Of a stretch of DNA of 64,000 nucleotides, positions 37,469 to 48,756 are shown one piece after another. Source of the stretch: Strongyloides papillosus (taxonomy: Eukaryota > Nematoda > Chromadorea > Rhabditida > Strongyloididae); assembly GCA_005656395.1 (NCBI GenBank), contig SRSI01000028.1, forward strand, positions 186,001 through 250,000. Reading direction: 5' to 3'. The first letter of the stretch is position 1; each line of letters starts with the position of its first letter. A program made the translations under genes and the position numbers. The notes under the pieces were generated by a model, which saw only the letters and a list, made by a program, of their open reading frames with translations, had not been told where the DNA came from and did no database searches.

Positions 37469-39639
37469 CCTGCATATAGACAGTTGCCTTTATCATTTTT
37501 GTTCAGTTTTTTAGATATATTTCCAGTAGTTTTTTAACTACCAACCATCGAATTTTTCATTATATGCTTTTTTGTTTCTATGAGTTTTATTTGTCTTCAC
37601 TATGTTTTAATGTCACAACTTAATTTATCCCTATGCAAATATTGATAGTAATAAAAAAAATTATATTCCCTGACTATTTTCGATAAGATATAATAACGGT
37701 AAGTATACGAAAAATCATTCAATTTCCTACTCTAAGTCCAGAAATTGTCAGTTTCATACACTTCTAATTCTTTTCATCATTATACAATACAAATATTTAA
37801 GGAACTTATGGTTTCTTAACTACCGGAGTAAAAAGCAATAAAATTCGTTGGTATCTCTAGTGAAATTCAGTTACATAGATTTGTAAAGTATGACAGCAAA
37901 GATTTTGACGTACTACGTACTATATCATAGTATAAGTAGTCATAGTTCTTATATAAATTACTTAGAAGTAGAAATTTGTCATTTTTTTAAGCTTTGTCAT
38001 TTTAACTAATCCCAAAGTTTTAGTTTTTTTTCCGTTATTCTAAATCACTGATAATCTTTGCATTAAAACTTAATTTTTCTCCCTCATACAAACAACTACT
38101 ACTGGTGGTTGCTTCAAATTTTAACAAAACTTTTAGATAAATTAAAACATTTTTGAAGTAAAAATTACTTTATCCTCATTTCCTTGAGAATATAATTTTT
38201 GATATATTTTGAAAACTTTTAAATAAATTTGTCAGTTATATTGATATCAGGAACGTTAACCAATTTTAATATATAGATGTGACATAGTATAAATATTTCG
38301 AATATATGGAATTAACAATGAACGTTAAATAATAAGATGATTATTATATATATGTACAATAATATTCATTTTTCATAGTATTAGCCAGTAATTATGTGTA
38401 TAGATAGCATTTCAATCAATGGATGTATTTTGACAATGTAACATTAGTTTTTCATAATAATTCTCAGTATCGCACATAAATAAATAATAACAGAGAAACG
38501 AATAAATATTTGTCGAATAGATTATTTTTTCATTTCTCAAATAAAAATAAACCGGAAGATGGATAAAAAAAAGTTATTTAAGCAAAATGCATTGCCAAGC
38601 ATGTCAAATTTTAGAATGTTGGTTAGAATTTTTTCAGATAGATGGGAGTTATCGTAGAAATATAAGTTGATACGTTTAAAAATCCGAGTATATAATAATT
38701 ACTATATAAATTATAGATGTTTTGTTTGCTGATCTCCTTAAAGCAACAGTATGGATTACATTTTTTTGAGATATAATAATACAATGGTGGTATATGAGGA
38801 TAGTTGATTGGAGTACTGATAATCAGATTAGAAAATAAGCAAATTTTATAATATTTCGAAATGACCTTTTAAAAAAAAAGAGTATTCAAATATTCCAATT
38901 ACAGTATTTCCAATGAATTTAGATTACTTCTTGTTAAATTAAATAAGTTAGTAATTTGATGTATGATAATTAGATTTTGCAAGTATTAATAAATAATGAT
39001 ACAAAAACTGTCTCTAAGTATGTACAATTTCAATAACAGGTATATAGAACATATAAACTAATGGAACGTAAGATAACTAACTATTCAAGAAGAGTGATGT
39101 AAACCTCATTCTTTGATGTAGCGTCGAAATAAACTATAAAAATTGAACATCTTGAAACTTGAGATATTTGAAAAATTAACCACTATAACATTTCACAGTA
39201 TGTCTTGATAGATTCTCCGTAACTACATAAATATAGAGTATTAAAGTTAAAACTGAGATTTAACATATTGAAATACAAGCTTTATAAAACTATGGATAAA
39301 TGTTCGGTTAAACTATGTGTACAACAAAGCGTTGCATAACTCTTTTCATTTTCCTATCTCCAAATATTGATTAATGTTAAATGTGTGTGAATAAATTTGA
39401 TTAAAATTTCCCAACTTGATAATAGACAGGTACTAGTTATTCTGTGTGTAAAGTCAACATATTATAGATCGACATCCCTTAATTAATCTTCATGTCACAT
39501 ATACGTAGACATATTGAAACATTATTTTACGATTGCTTTAAAAAGACTGTTCTATGAAATCTCCGAAAGTTACAGATATGTAAATAAACAGCCATACACC
39601 ATTATAAGTTGTTCTATTAATCTAGATGTACTTTTTGCA

Positions 39640-39960
39640 CAGGACATACAATAACTAAGTCCCTCTTATAACAATTCGAGGGGTATTAAATCGGCTATCA
39701 CAAAAAGAAAACAGATGTGTTGTAAGGTGACCTTCCAGAACATTCTGGGCGTATATCGCATCAGACATAGTAGGGTAATTGTCTGGAGAAGTTATCAGTA
39801 AGATAGTTATATGCGTGTATAACTAAGAACAGACAACTTGTCTGTCCTTCTCTAACAGTTGAGATGTAAAATACAAATATTTCTCATTTTAATGTTGATG
39901 TCTCTTCTATGAGTTGTATATACAACTCTCTACCAGTCAGTACTAGATTTTACAGAAAAC
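39640..39960. other. patch of balanced base composition, possible LTR remnant
   Basis: This 320-bp patch stands out from the desert by GC content and by several short hairpins (CCAGAACATTCTGG near 39735, ACAGACAACTTGTCTGT near 39830, AGTTGTATATACAACT near 39913). It contains TGTTGTAAGGTGACCTTCC, an LTR-like opening. No TATA box, poly(A) signal or second copy was found, and no coding frame runs through it. Confidence 0.3.
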
Positions 39961-40633
39961 AAATATAATAGCGTTATGTACTATATATATTCTTAGTGGT
40001 TTTAAAATAATAACTGTTTTGAAATATTTGATAAAAATGACACATGATGTAAAAATGTATTTTGAAATAATTTTGAAATTCTTATGAAATATATGAACAA
40101 TCCGTGGAAATGAAATATTTTTTTCAGGTTAAGTGTTTAGAGAACAGCAAACGAGAACGAGACTTTTTTAAAACACAAGTGTTTTGTTGATAAAAATTAT
40201 GAAATGTTGAGTATATGTATCAAAATTATCAAAATAATGTACTATTTCAGGAATAATATGGAATATTCGCGAAACTTCGAATTAAAATAATAATCAAATT
40301 TTAAAGATTGTACGAAATCAAATTAATTTTAAGATAAAAAATTTCGTTATTCGATGAATAAAAATGTCTTTTTTCCATTATGTTTTATTGATTGAAACAA
40401 CTTCGTCAAGTTGGTATTTATATTAATCTAAGTTACTGTTAGACCGTCAATCTAAAGGTAAAAAAAGAAGTTAATTAAAATGCCTTCAACTATCTAAATT
40501 TTAAAAATAATGAAAAGACTATATATCTTACTACTTTTTTAAAAAATAAAAACTTGTAGTTAAAAATATATTCATAAACAATAGAATTTTACAATTTTCC
40601 GTAAAACTTACCTTTATTCCTGGAGGAAAATGA

Positions 40634-41038
40634 TGTAGGAATGGTATGACGTGTCAAGTACAAAATGTATGACTACATTTAGTCAGTTACAATCCATCAA
40701 TAATAATTCTGATTTACTGTAGAAGAAATAGTGAGTCGTCATTTTGGTGGAAATATAAAAGAGAAAGCATAATAAAGAGAAAAATAACGACCACAGCCAG
40801 CAACAAATCTAGAATGAAATATATGTTAAAGTTTTGCATTTATATACTGATTTTAGTGTGCATTATGTGTACAGAGTGGGCAGAGATAGATATATATATA
40901 TATATACTTTATAAATAATGTGCTGTGTGGGCTGGAATAAAACATTGTAAATGTCAATTAAGTCAGATGCAATTGGTTCTAACAATTTTATATGCCAGTT
41001 GAGGCATCCAATACATCACATGATATTTTATAATAACA
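40634..41038 (+). other. compact promoter-to-poly(A) block: solo LTR or micropeptide gene
   Basis: A good TATA box (TATAAAAG, 40754-40761) is followed 53 nt later by an ATG at 40814 and a 34-codon frame to TAA 40916-40918, then AATAAA at 40936-40941. The frame opens with a signal-peptide-like segment (MKYMLKFCIYILILVCIMC) and then runs into an (AT)n tract. Having promoter and poly(A) signal within 190 bp is typical of a retrotransposon LTR. The block opens TGTAGGAATGGTATGACG and ends about 400 bp later near AATAACA, which also suits an LTR, but no target duplication or second copy was established. A very short secreted-peptide gene is the alternative. Confidence 0.35.
40754..40761 (+). promoter_or_regulatory. 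TATA box
   Basis: TATAAAAG in a locally less AT-rich context, with a plausible initiator region about 30 nt downstream (ACCACAGCCAGCAAC). It belongs to the LTR-like or micropeptide block. Confidence 0.45.
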
Positions 41039-41997
41039 GATGATGGTTATATTTGAAGAAAGATATGTAGCGCATGAACGAGTACATTTTACTTTTTATA
41101 TAATGTTTCCACTGGATGAAAAAGAAAAAACAAAAATATTTGAGATAGATATTAAAATTTTGCAATCATTAAATTTCGGTATAATTGTGAGTACTTATTT
41201 CTGGATTAGTGGAAAGAAAAGTTTTGTCATTGACGGTAAAATTAAGTACTCTCTCTCTTAAATAATACTTTTTTTAAAAAATGATTAATTGTATCAAAAT
41301 TTATATCTACTATAAAATATAAATTACAATTTCCTACTATTTTTAATATCATCTATAAGACTTTTATAAACTCCTTTTATAGTAATCGTTTATAAAACTA
41401 ATGTAACTTTTGTTGAATTTTTCTGTAATGTGTCAAGACATAGAACTTTTAAACAGGTTTAGAATTTCTCGAAAGTATTAAGTTACAATATACACTTTTA
41501 TAAGAATTCTGTTAAACTTTGTGAATTTAATTTTTCATTCACTTTACTATTAAAAATACATGTACAAAAATATTTGACTATAATTATTTAATGTACAATC
41601 ATTATTAATTAATTTATATATCTTTTGAAATATAACTAATAGTTATGGTAATTCATCTTTTTTAAAATTAATAAAGAACGATGCATGCACACATAATAAT
41701 ATCATTGTTATTCATATGATGTTACCTTTTAACATACCAATGTTCGTCTTACTAGATATTATTAAAAAATTTTTGAATTACTATCTATTATTAACACTAA
41801 CATCATAACTGATCTCCCAAAAGGAATTTCTCATTGGTATATGCTTACTACCATCGTTATTATTATCATATTTGACCAATTTTTAACTTTAACAGATTTA
41901 TACATACACTAATATATATTTATCACTTCATATACTATTTTATCTATTATCAAATATTTCTTTTTCTTCTATATGTTTTATATAGAATAATTGCTTT
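41039..41997. other. AT-rich spacer before the secreted Pro-rich protein gene
   Basis: Contains one frame at 41040-41261 (73 codons) whose first 50 residues have mixed, protein-like composition (ERYVAHERVHF, PLDEKEKTK) behind an AACAG acceptor-like site. With no partner exon or known family it is not called as a gene. The rest is AT-rich, including the presumed promoter of the next gene. Confidence 0.35.
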
Positions 41998-43276
41998 ATG
42001 TCTATTAAGGTCTATAGTATAGAATATTTTGTTCTATTTTTTTTTGTGAAGCATCTGACACTATTGGTAAACTCATCTAATAATCAAGGTGAATTCAAAC
42101 ATTCAGAAGATATTCCATCTGTACCTTCTACAGGTAATAATATTTGTAATTAATTTATCTTTTATTAATAGTATAATGCGTTAATAGAGTTTTTATGCCT
42201 TTTTTCCGTAACTCCTTATGATATTCACTATTATATAATATTTCCTTTTTTTAGGGCAGAGCAAGCAATCAAAAAGTGAATTACCAGTTAAACAAGTTAA
42301 TAGACTGGAAGTTATCAATTCTTTGGCAATGGACAGTGAAGTTCCTGTAAACAGTATATCTGAAATACCTAGAGAACAACGTGCTGGTTGGCTTCGACAC
42401 GGTGATAGGGTTATTAGATTTGCCTCTGTAAGACCATTTGAAGGGACATTGTCAGCAAACACAACACCATCTAACAGTTTAGAGAGTGAAGAGACACGTA
42501 ATTATGAGTATTCTGATAGAATAAATAATTTCATGCATAATCATAATAGTAATAATACTAATTATTATCAAAATGGACCAATTTATCAGGAACCAAATTC
42601 AGATAATCGTATTCCAATCAATTTCCTGCCACCACCAAATATTCATCCACTGCCGCCAATATTTGGAAATGGACACCTACAACATCCATTTTCTACAGTT
42701 AGTAATGCTCCACTAGTACCTCATACTCCATATGGACATCCACAAGTTTTTCCTGGACATATCAATCCCCCATCCGTTCCACCAACTCATCAAATTCCAT
42801 ACTATTTGTCACAACCTAATGGTGTCAATTTCCCAAGGCTAGTTGGATATTCATGTTATCCAACAGTTGTTGATTTTGCTGTTACAAGAAGGGTTTTGTA
42901 TCCACCATTGAATCATTTTGTTCCACATGGTGGTAGTCAGTTAAATCATAATTATCATCAGCCACATCACGCTCAATATGAAGTGTCACAATCACCTGGT
43001 TTTGCATCTCCACCACAAGATAATGTTGGACCGAGTGTGGAAACAAATAGTAATAGTGATATCATTCAAATAACTATGGATAGTCAAACCAATGAATTAA
43101 ATATTTTTATAGATAATCGTGGTGAAATTACAAATATTCAAGAACAATTAAGAGTACCCTCGGCTGACATGGTAAATGAGGTTGATGGAGGTGAGGAGAA
43201 TAATGTCTCAAACATTCCTCAAAATATTAATATATCACAAGAAAACGTCCCAAATCGTGATATGTTGGATAACTAA
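41998..43276 (+). CDS. secreted Pro/His/Asn-rich protein, family unknown
   Basis: Two exons (41998-42133 and 42255-43276, phase 1) encode 385 residues. The start MSIKVYSIEYFVLFFFVK opens a hydrophobic signal-peptide-like segment (about residues 5-25). The mature part begins with a polar spacer, then a compact charged segment (IPREQRAGWLRHGDRVIRF), then a long Pro/His/Asn/Gly-rich region with repeats of PPxxxPLPP and PHTPYGHP type, and a short motif with the only mature-region Cys (VGYSCYPTVVDF). The tail is acidic and Asn-rich (DIIQITMDSQTNELNIFIDN). Composition suits an extracellular structural or matrix protein, but I recognise no domain. The stop codon overlaps a poly(A) signal (TAAATAAA, 43274-43281), so the 3' UTR may be very short. 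If the first exon is wrong, the next ATG (42329) would give a protein without a signal. Confidence 0.75.
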
Positions 43277-45227
43277 ATAAAATCATGACTGGTAACAAGA
43301 CTTGATCATTTGATGATCTCAAATACTATACCGGTTTATTTAGGAAATTATTATTAATCAAAAACTTTTTTATGTGTTTCTATTTATTTTTTTTTTATTT
43401 TGTTCAAAAAAATATCCAAAAAAACATTTAGCACTTAGTATTATAGAAAACTTCTACTACCAAATTAATAGATTTCTAGGTAAAAAATAGAAAAAAATAC
43501 GTTATTATCGTTAATATTATTACTTTTCAATATGTTATATCGACGTACTATGTTTTTCTTAATATAATTTATATTACTAAATTAAAAATAAAATAAGTTT
43601 GCTGTTTGCCTTTTTTGATAAATACCAAGCTAATTATATGTAATTATGTTTATATTTTCTACCAAATCATTAGTAAATTTGTTTCTTTTTTTTTACTTTG
43701 TTTTGCATAAAGTATATACTTACCACTTCATTATAATGTTGGTTTATTTAATTATTTATTAGTATACATCTGTTGTTTTATCTCTCTCATTTCTAAAAAT
43801 TATAATTAAAAAAATTTTCAATTCACTAAAGTATTATAAGAACAGCAACGAAAAGACAAGAAAAATTGGTTTTTGATGTCAAAAAATAGAATATTTTTAT
43901 TTGTTAGTTAATTATAGTAGATTTTTATTTCATTAATAAATTTATCTTTAATGTTTTAATAATTTACTTATTTTATTAGTAAGAAAACTTTTCACAGCTT
44001 GGAAGTTGATATCAACAAATCTTTAAAGAATTGGTTTATCCATTAAAAAGGTAATTAATGAGATTGATCAGAAGTTTCTATTTCAATGTTACTGTCAAAT
44101 TACTGTTACATCTCCTTATAATATTAATTATTAACAATGTTTGTTATTTCAATACTTTTTAAGTAATTATAGGTAATCTTTTATGAAATTACTAGTTAAT
44201 ATATGAGGAATTTTATAAAAAAAATATAAAATTATATACATATAATATTAAATATTCATAAAAAATGTAATGACCATTGATAATAATAAATGGTAAAGTA
44301 CATAAAAAATTTTATGAGAAAAAAATTACACGAAAAATGTAATGATGTACTAATGATATTTTAAAATTTTTAATGACAAAATGATTGATACCTTTAAACT
44401 AAATTATTTTCTTCTTACACTTAACAAAAATAATATCGGAAATCAGAAAATAAAATTTATTTTTATATCAACAAATAAAATAAATATATTTGATAAAAAT
44501 TTCATGGTTTAGTTATTTCAAATATCTTATTTATTATCGTCAACATGTTGTAATAAACTGTTGCATTATTCTTTTTCTTTCTCTCTCATTTTCAAACTTC
44601 AATAAATAATACTAAATAATGTTGCTAATAAGATAGTTAAAAAAAAGGAAGTATTTACACGCAATACATACTGAAATTATTCTTTTTATTTTATTTAACA
44701 ATTGTTTAAACCATAATATCGAACAGGATATATTTTTTGTTAAAGCAATTATAAACACATGGATATTGAGAATTTATTTAAATTCTTTCTCTTAATAGTA
44801 TTAGCAATATTTTATCACATAAAAATCCAATTTCTCTAAGGTATTTTTAAAAATAAAAGTGAATTATGTAGGTGATTAAATTCATTAATGCAGAATACAT
44901 AATGATAATGTTTGACATTTACTTTAATCAAAGAAATACTCTTTCGTGTATAAAAGTTTTATTAATGTACTATGCGAAAAAATTTATTTTTTTTAATTAA
45001 AAGTTTTAAAAAAAAACCCAATGAATTATTTTTATTTTGAAGACATTGAAAATTAGTTTCAATAGAATTACAAATGAAAAAATTTTAAAAATAATGACCA
45101 TCGACTTGTAAAAATAACTTTTAAATATATTTCAAGATTTGTTTAAATAAAAAAAATTCTTCTTTTCATAAATAAAAATTGTTCAACTGTATAAAGTAAT
45201 TTTAAAAGTTACATCAAAGAATGACGT
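43277..45227. other. convergent AT-rich intergenic region
   Basis: 3' ends of two facing genes and about 1.9 kb of AT-rich DNA. No coding frame or repeat stands out. Confidence 0.55.
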
Positions 45228-45759
45228 TTAGTACTCGACTAAAGTTCCAAGAACATCATAAAATGATTCCCATGCCTCCATAATTGCATACTTCTCCTCT
45301 GCTTCACCTTTCTCCTCCATAAGAATATCTGTGATTAAATGAACCATTGCAAAAAAATGTTCCTTCCTTAATCCCCATGTTTTATGTTGATTGGCTGTTG
45401 AATGAATCATTAAAATCATCATTTCTTGATCATCCATGGTCCTAATGACTCTTTCTAGTCCAAAAACAAATGTTGTTGCATGTTTCCATAACAGTGGTGT
45501 TTGAGTTAACTCTTCATCTGACATATCCTTAAATTGGCTCCATACATTCCTATAGTCAGGGTACTCTTTAAACATTCTAGAAATAAAATGAAGAAATAAA
45601 ATTAAGCTGTAAGAAGTACCTTAGAAATATATTATGAGCATTTGGGACACCATTTTTTTGAAAAATTGCAAATGAATCTCTTATTACTTGACGGTGTTTT
45701 TCAGTTAACTTTGTTAAAATAACACTTCTGAAAGATGTTTTATGCCTAAACATATTCAT
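45228..45759 (-). CDS. globin (nematode globin-like family)
   Basis: Two exons on the minus strand (45759-45620 and 45576-45228, 43-nt intron, phase 2) encode 162 residues. The sequence has globin order: helix A (LTEKHRQVIRDSF), helix B/C (NIFLRMFKEYPDYRN), CD corner (VWSQFKDMSDEEL), helix E (LWKHATTFVFGLERVI), helix F (STANQHKTWGLRKEHF) and helices G/H ending ESFYDVLGTLVEY. His79 fits the distal E7 site and His111 the proximal F8 site, 32 residues apart, the same spacing as in neuroglobin. Trp59 takes the place of the usual CD1 Phe, which I recall in other nematode globins. A haem-binding cytosolic or membrane-linked globin is likely; its physiological role (oxygen binding, redox sensing) is not shown. 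The N-terminus (MNMFRHKTSFRSV) could be extended by an unseen upstream exon, since an acceptor-like TATGTTTAG lies at its beginning. Confidence 0.9.
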
Positions 45760-46704
45760 TTGTTAAAAAGTTAAAATATCTAAAATGAAAAAATAATATA
45801 AACTTTTAAATCTCATATATTATATAAAAAAAATATGTTTCATAGAATCCGGAATATCTTGAGAATATGTATTTTTTATTAAAAAGAATATTTTAGTTTG
45901 ATTGAAACATTTAGTATTTTAATGATTTTATAAAACCTCCTTCTTTAAGATATTTTGCAAAATTTATGATGAAACATAAATAAAAAGGAAATCGTCCATT
46001 TACTTTAAATTATAATTCCTCTATAAAGAAAACATTATTAGAAATTTAAGCATCTTAAAATTTTCGTTCGTATTATTTATGAATAATTTTTAACATACAC
46101 CTAACAATTAGAAGATATATAAATTATTTAATCATAATATAAACAATTCAAAATTTACAAAATTTTCGTCATAAAAAGATGAAATTAAAATTTGGAAATC
46201 CTTTATAATTTTAAAATATTAAAAATATGTCTTTGATTTAATATTAAAATTAATAGTTATTTTATTATCATTAAAATGGTTTAATAAAATTTTGAAAAAC
46301 AATGCTTTAAAATTTTACAATAATATACTAAAAACTTTTTTATCATAACCATTTGAAGCATGGCACTTTTTATTAATTATTTATTAATTGTGATATTATA
46401 ATATATATGGTTTCTCGTTGTTTACAAAATACACATAAAATCACTAAAATAAAATAAGAGTATAAGCAAATTCTTAAAAATATAATATTATAGTTTCTTT
46501 TAAATATCTTGTAAATAAATATTATATATATCGTAATATAGTTACCAAAAGTTTATTAATTATTTGTATAAAAGAGAAAATTAAATTCTTTACAGAAACA
46601 GTAAATATTAAGACAAAATTTATTAATTAATAAAATTTTTATAAACATACTAATAAATGTGTTTAAATCTATCTATATATAATGTTTATTTTAAGTGTAT
46701 AAAG
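45760..46704. other. AT-rich spacer between globin and SLC17 genes
   Basis: Nothing recognisable beyond A/T runs. It must hold the globin promoter and the transporter 3' UTR. Confidence 0.55.
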
Positions 46705-48591
46705 TTAAAATTTTTTATCTATAAAAGAATTATTATGTTGTGCATTACTTTTTTCTTTTCCTTCTGAAATAATTAATTCACTAACTTTTTCTGTAGTTTT
46801 ATTTTGATTAATCTTCCCACTATCCTCTTCACTCTCATTTTGACCAATAATAATATTAATTTTTTTATTATTTATTTTTGCCATACTTATGGAACGAATT
46901 AAACGTGGTACATTCCATATCGGAGGCGGTATTATTGTATTGGTTGAAGGTTTCCCTCTAACTGGAGCAGCCCAAAATTGACGACGATCTTCACCCCATA
47001 TAGTAAAAAATATAATTGGTAATGCTGCAACAATACTAGATATGTAAAAAACTTTAGTCCATTCCTCAATTGTTCCATGTTGTACAATGTATTTTGTTAA
47101 TATCTTATTACCGATACTAAACCATGCAACTCCAAAAAAACTTAATCCCGTTATAATACCAGAAAATGGTGGGGCTAACTGAAGGAGAGCTGTCATAACT
47201 CCAGGAGTATGTAATCCTGCAAATGTCATTGCCGAACACAACATGCCAACAGCCATAAATGCATGATCTTTATTAAATGACGGTACTAAGAAAACACTTA
47301 AAGATAATCCAGCAGATGCTACAGCATTAAATATTTTACAAATTTTTGTTCTATCAATGCCAAAACGTGTATTAAGATAAGATGACAAGCTTGATGATGC
47401 CATTTTACTAATAAATAAACATAGAATTGGTATAGTTGAAATAAAGCCATTTTTGGTCGGTGCAAATTTTAAGATGTCTCTCATATAATTTGGTAAAAAT
47501 TGTAGCATTATAACTAATGGATATTCGTGACATATCAATGCACCAATACCAACCCATAACGGAACTGATGTTAGCATATCTTTCCATGGTACTTTTCTTC
47601 GTGTTGTTCTTTTACCAATAGATTCCGTTGCAATTTGATTCTCAATAAACAATCTTTCCTTCCTCGAGATACAATATTGTTTTTTTGGTTTATCAGCTCC
47701 CATTGGTAGCCAAAAAATGATAACTAAACTTGATATGAAAGCAGATAGATAAAAAATTGCTGGCCAACCACCGTAAAGATCTTTTCTTGTACATAAATAA
47801 CCTGCTGTTGGTAATATAAATAACGTACCAATTTGCCTACCACCAGTAATAATTCCAATAGCTACAGCACGCTCATGTCTAGGGAACCATCTTGTTATCA
47901 ATGAATTAATTGCTGGTGAGATACATGCATCAGCAGCACCAACAGTTAACCTTCCAGCAACGGCATAAAGATAACTTCTACTTGCAAATAAAGGTAAGAC
48001 AACATTTCCTATTAAACAAAGAACAAGACCACAACCAACCATCCATTTACCACTAATGCGATCAGACCAAAGACCGGTTAATATCATCAAAAGTGCACCA
48101 GCATTTTGTGCAGCAAGGACAATGCCTTCTTGTTCAGATTGCCATTCTAAATCACCTGTTTCGTTACTAAATGGGCATTTGACCATACATATTAAAGCAA
48201 CCGACATATTTGAGGAACTAATAGATATACACATAAAACAACAACATAATAAAGCTGCAATAAAAATTCTCATTGATGGAAACAGGGGTGTTGATGGTGT
48301 TACTTCATCATCCTCAAACGCCCCACAAATATTGTTTTTATTATTCTCTGTATTTTCATATGAATTATTGGTATTTGTTTCATTTGTATCATTATAGTAG
48401 GCAAGTTTCCCTGATAATGATGAGACTCTATTTAAACTTACTTGAGACGATGAATTTTCAAGGTCAATTCTCATGATAGGTGATTTAATTGGATGACAAT
48501 CTGAAGAGTTACTTAACTTTGAGGTATTTTTTGTGATACTATTAAGATTACGATATGATGATGTTGATCTTTGTAATCTATTATTACTCAT
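46705..48591 (-). CDS. SLC17-family (vesicular glutamate/sialin/phosphate-like) transporter
   Basis: One uninterrupted exon of 628 residues, unusual for a protein this long in nematodes. Residues 1-104 are a hydrophilic Ser/Asn-rich cytoplasmic N-terminus. About 12 membrane helices follow from residue 107. SLC17 signatures are visible: the TM1 end with NMSVALICMVKCPF, EWQSEQEGIVLAAQNAG (compare 'W....G.ILS.F..GY'), the MFS loop GLWSDRISGKWMV, and GRLTVGAADACISPAINS followed by RWFPRHERAVAIGI and GGRQIGTLFILP, which align with the VGLUT/sialin segment after TM4. The final motif IFFTIWGEDRRQFWA is typical of the TM12 end. The C-terminal 70 residues are polar and low-complexity. Substrate cannot be read from sequence; organic anion or phosphate transport coupled to Na+ or H+ is the family norm. 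The start ATG is preceded by a two-codon upstream ORF whose TGA overlaps it. Confidence 0.9.
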   Translation of the reverse strand: MSNNRLQRSTSSYRNLNSITKNTSKLSNSSDCHPIKSPIMRIDLENSSSQVSLNRVSSLSGKLAYYNDTNETNTNNSYENTENNKNNICGAFEDDEVTPSTPLFPSMRIFIAALLCCCFMCISISSSNMSVALICMVKCPFSNETGDLEWQSEQEGIVLAAQNAGALLMILTGLWSDRISGKWMVGCGLVLCLIGNVVLPLFASRSYLYAVAGRLTVGAADACISPAINSLITRWFPRHERAVAIGIITGGRQIGTLFILPTAGYLCTRKDLYGGWPAIFYLSAFISSLVIIFWLPMGADKPKKQYCISRKERLFIENQIATESIGKRTTRRKVPWKDMLTSVPLWVGIGALICHEYPLVIMLQFLPNYMRDILKFAPTKNGFISTIPILCLFISKMASSSLSSYLNTRFGIDRTKICKIFNAVASAGLSLSVFLVPSFNKDHAFMAVGMLCSAMTFAGLHTPGVMTALLQLAPPFSGIITGLSFFGVAWFSIGNKILTKYIVQHGTIEEWTKVFYISSIVAALPIIFFTIWGEDRRQFWAAPVRGKPSTNTIIPPPIWNVPRLIRSISMAKINNKKINIIIGQNESEEDSGKINQNKTTEKVSELIISEGKEKSNAQHNNSFIDKKF

Positions 48592-48748
48592 TCCATCGTT
48601 TATTTTCCTTAAATTTTGTACAGAATGTGATTTAAAGGTAGGTTTGACTGAAAAAATTGCTGTTTCCTGTTTGCCAATCTTTCGATTACTTATATTTTCA
48701 TTATTATTTTCTCCTTCATTTCATATTATTTATCTAAAAGGTGCCCTA

Positions 48749-48756
48749 TATTTATA
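48749..48756 (-). promoter_or_regulatory. putative TATA box of the SLC17 transporter
   Basis: TATAAATA on the minus strand, followed by the GC-richer TAGGGCACC, about 160 nt before the transporter ATG. In such AT-rich DNA a chance match is possible. Confidence 0.3.

Larger units (their letters stand above)
32683..40633. other. long AT-rich desert in the accessory region
   Basis: About 8 kb without a gene I can support. Open frames of 60-76 codons on both strands have no consistent coding character. The only structured items are the duplicated 71-bp unit at 36.9 and 37.4 kb and a less AT-rich patch at about 39640-39960, which are listed separately. Confidence 0.5.

Noticed and set aside
40885..40908. 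(AT)n microsatellite, also near 10980 and 14980
   Set aside because: Simple-sequence runs are expected in DNA this AT-rich and carry no further signal.
41040..41261. 73-codon frame after an AACAG site
   Set aside because: First 50 residues look protein-like, but there is no second exon, no domain, and it adjoins the LTR-like block.
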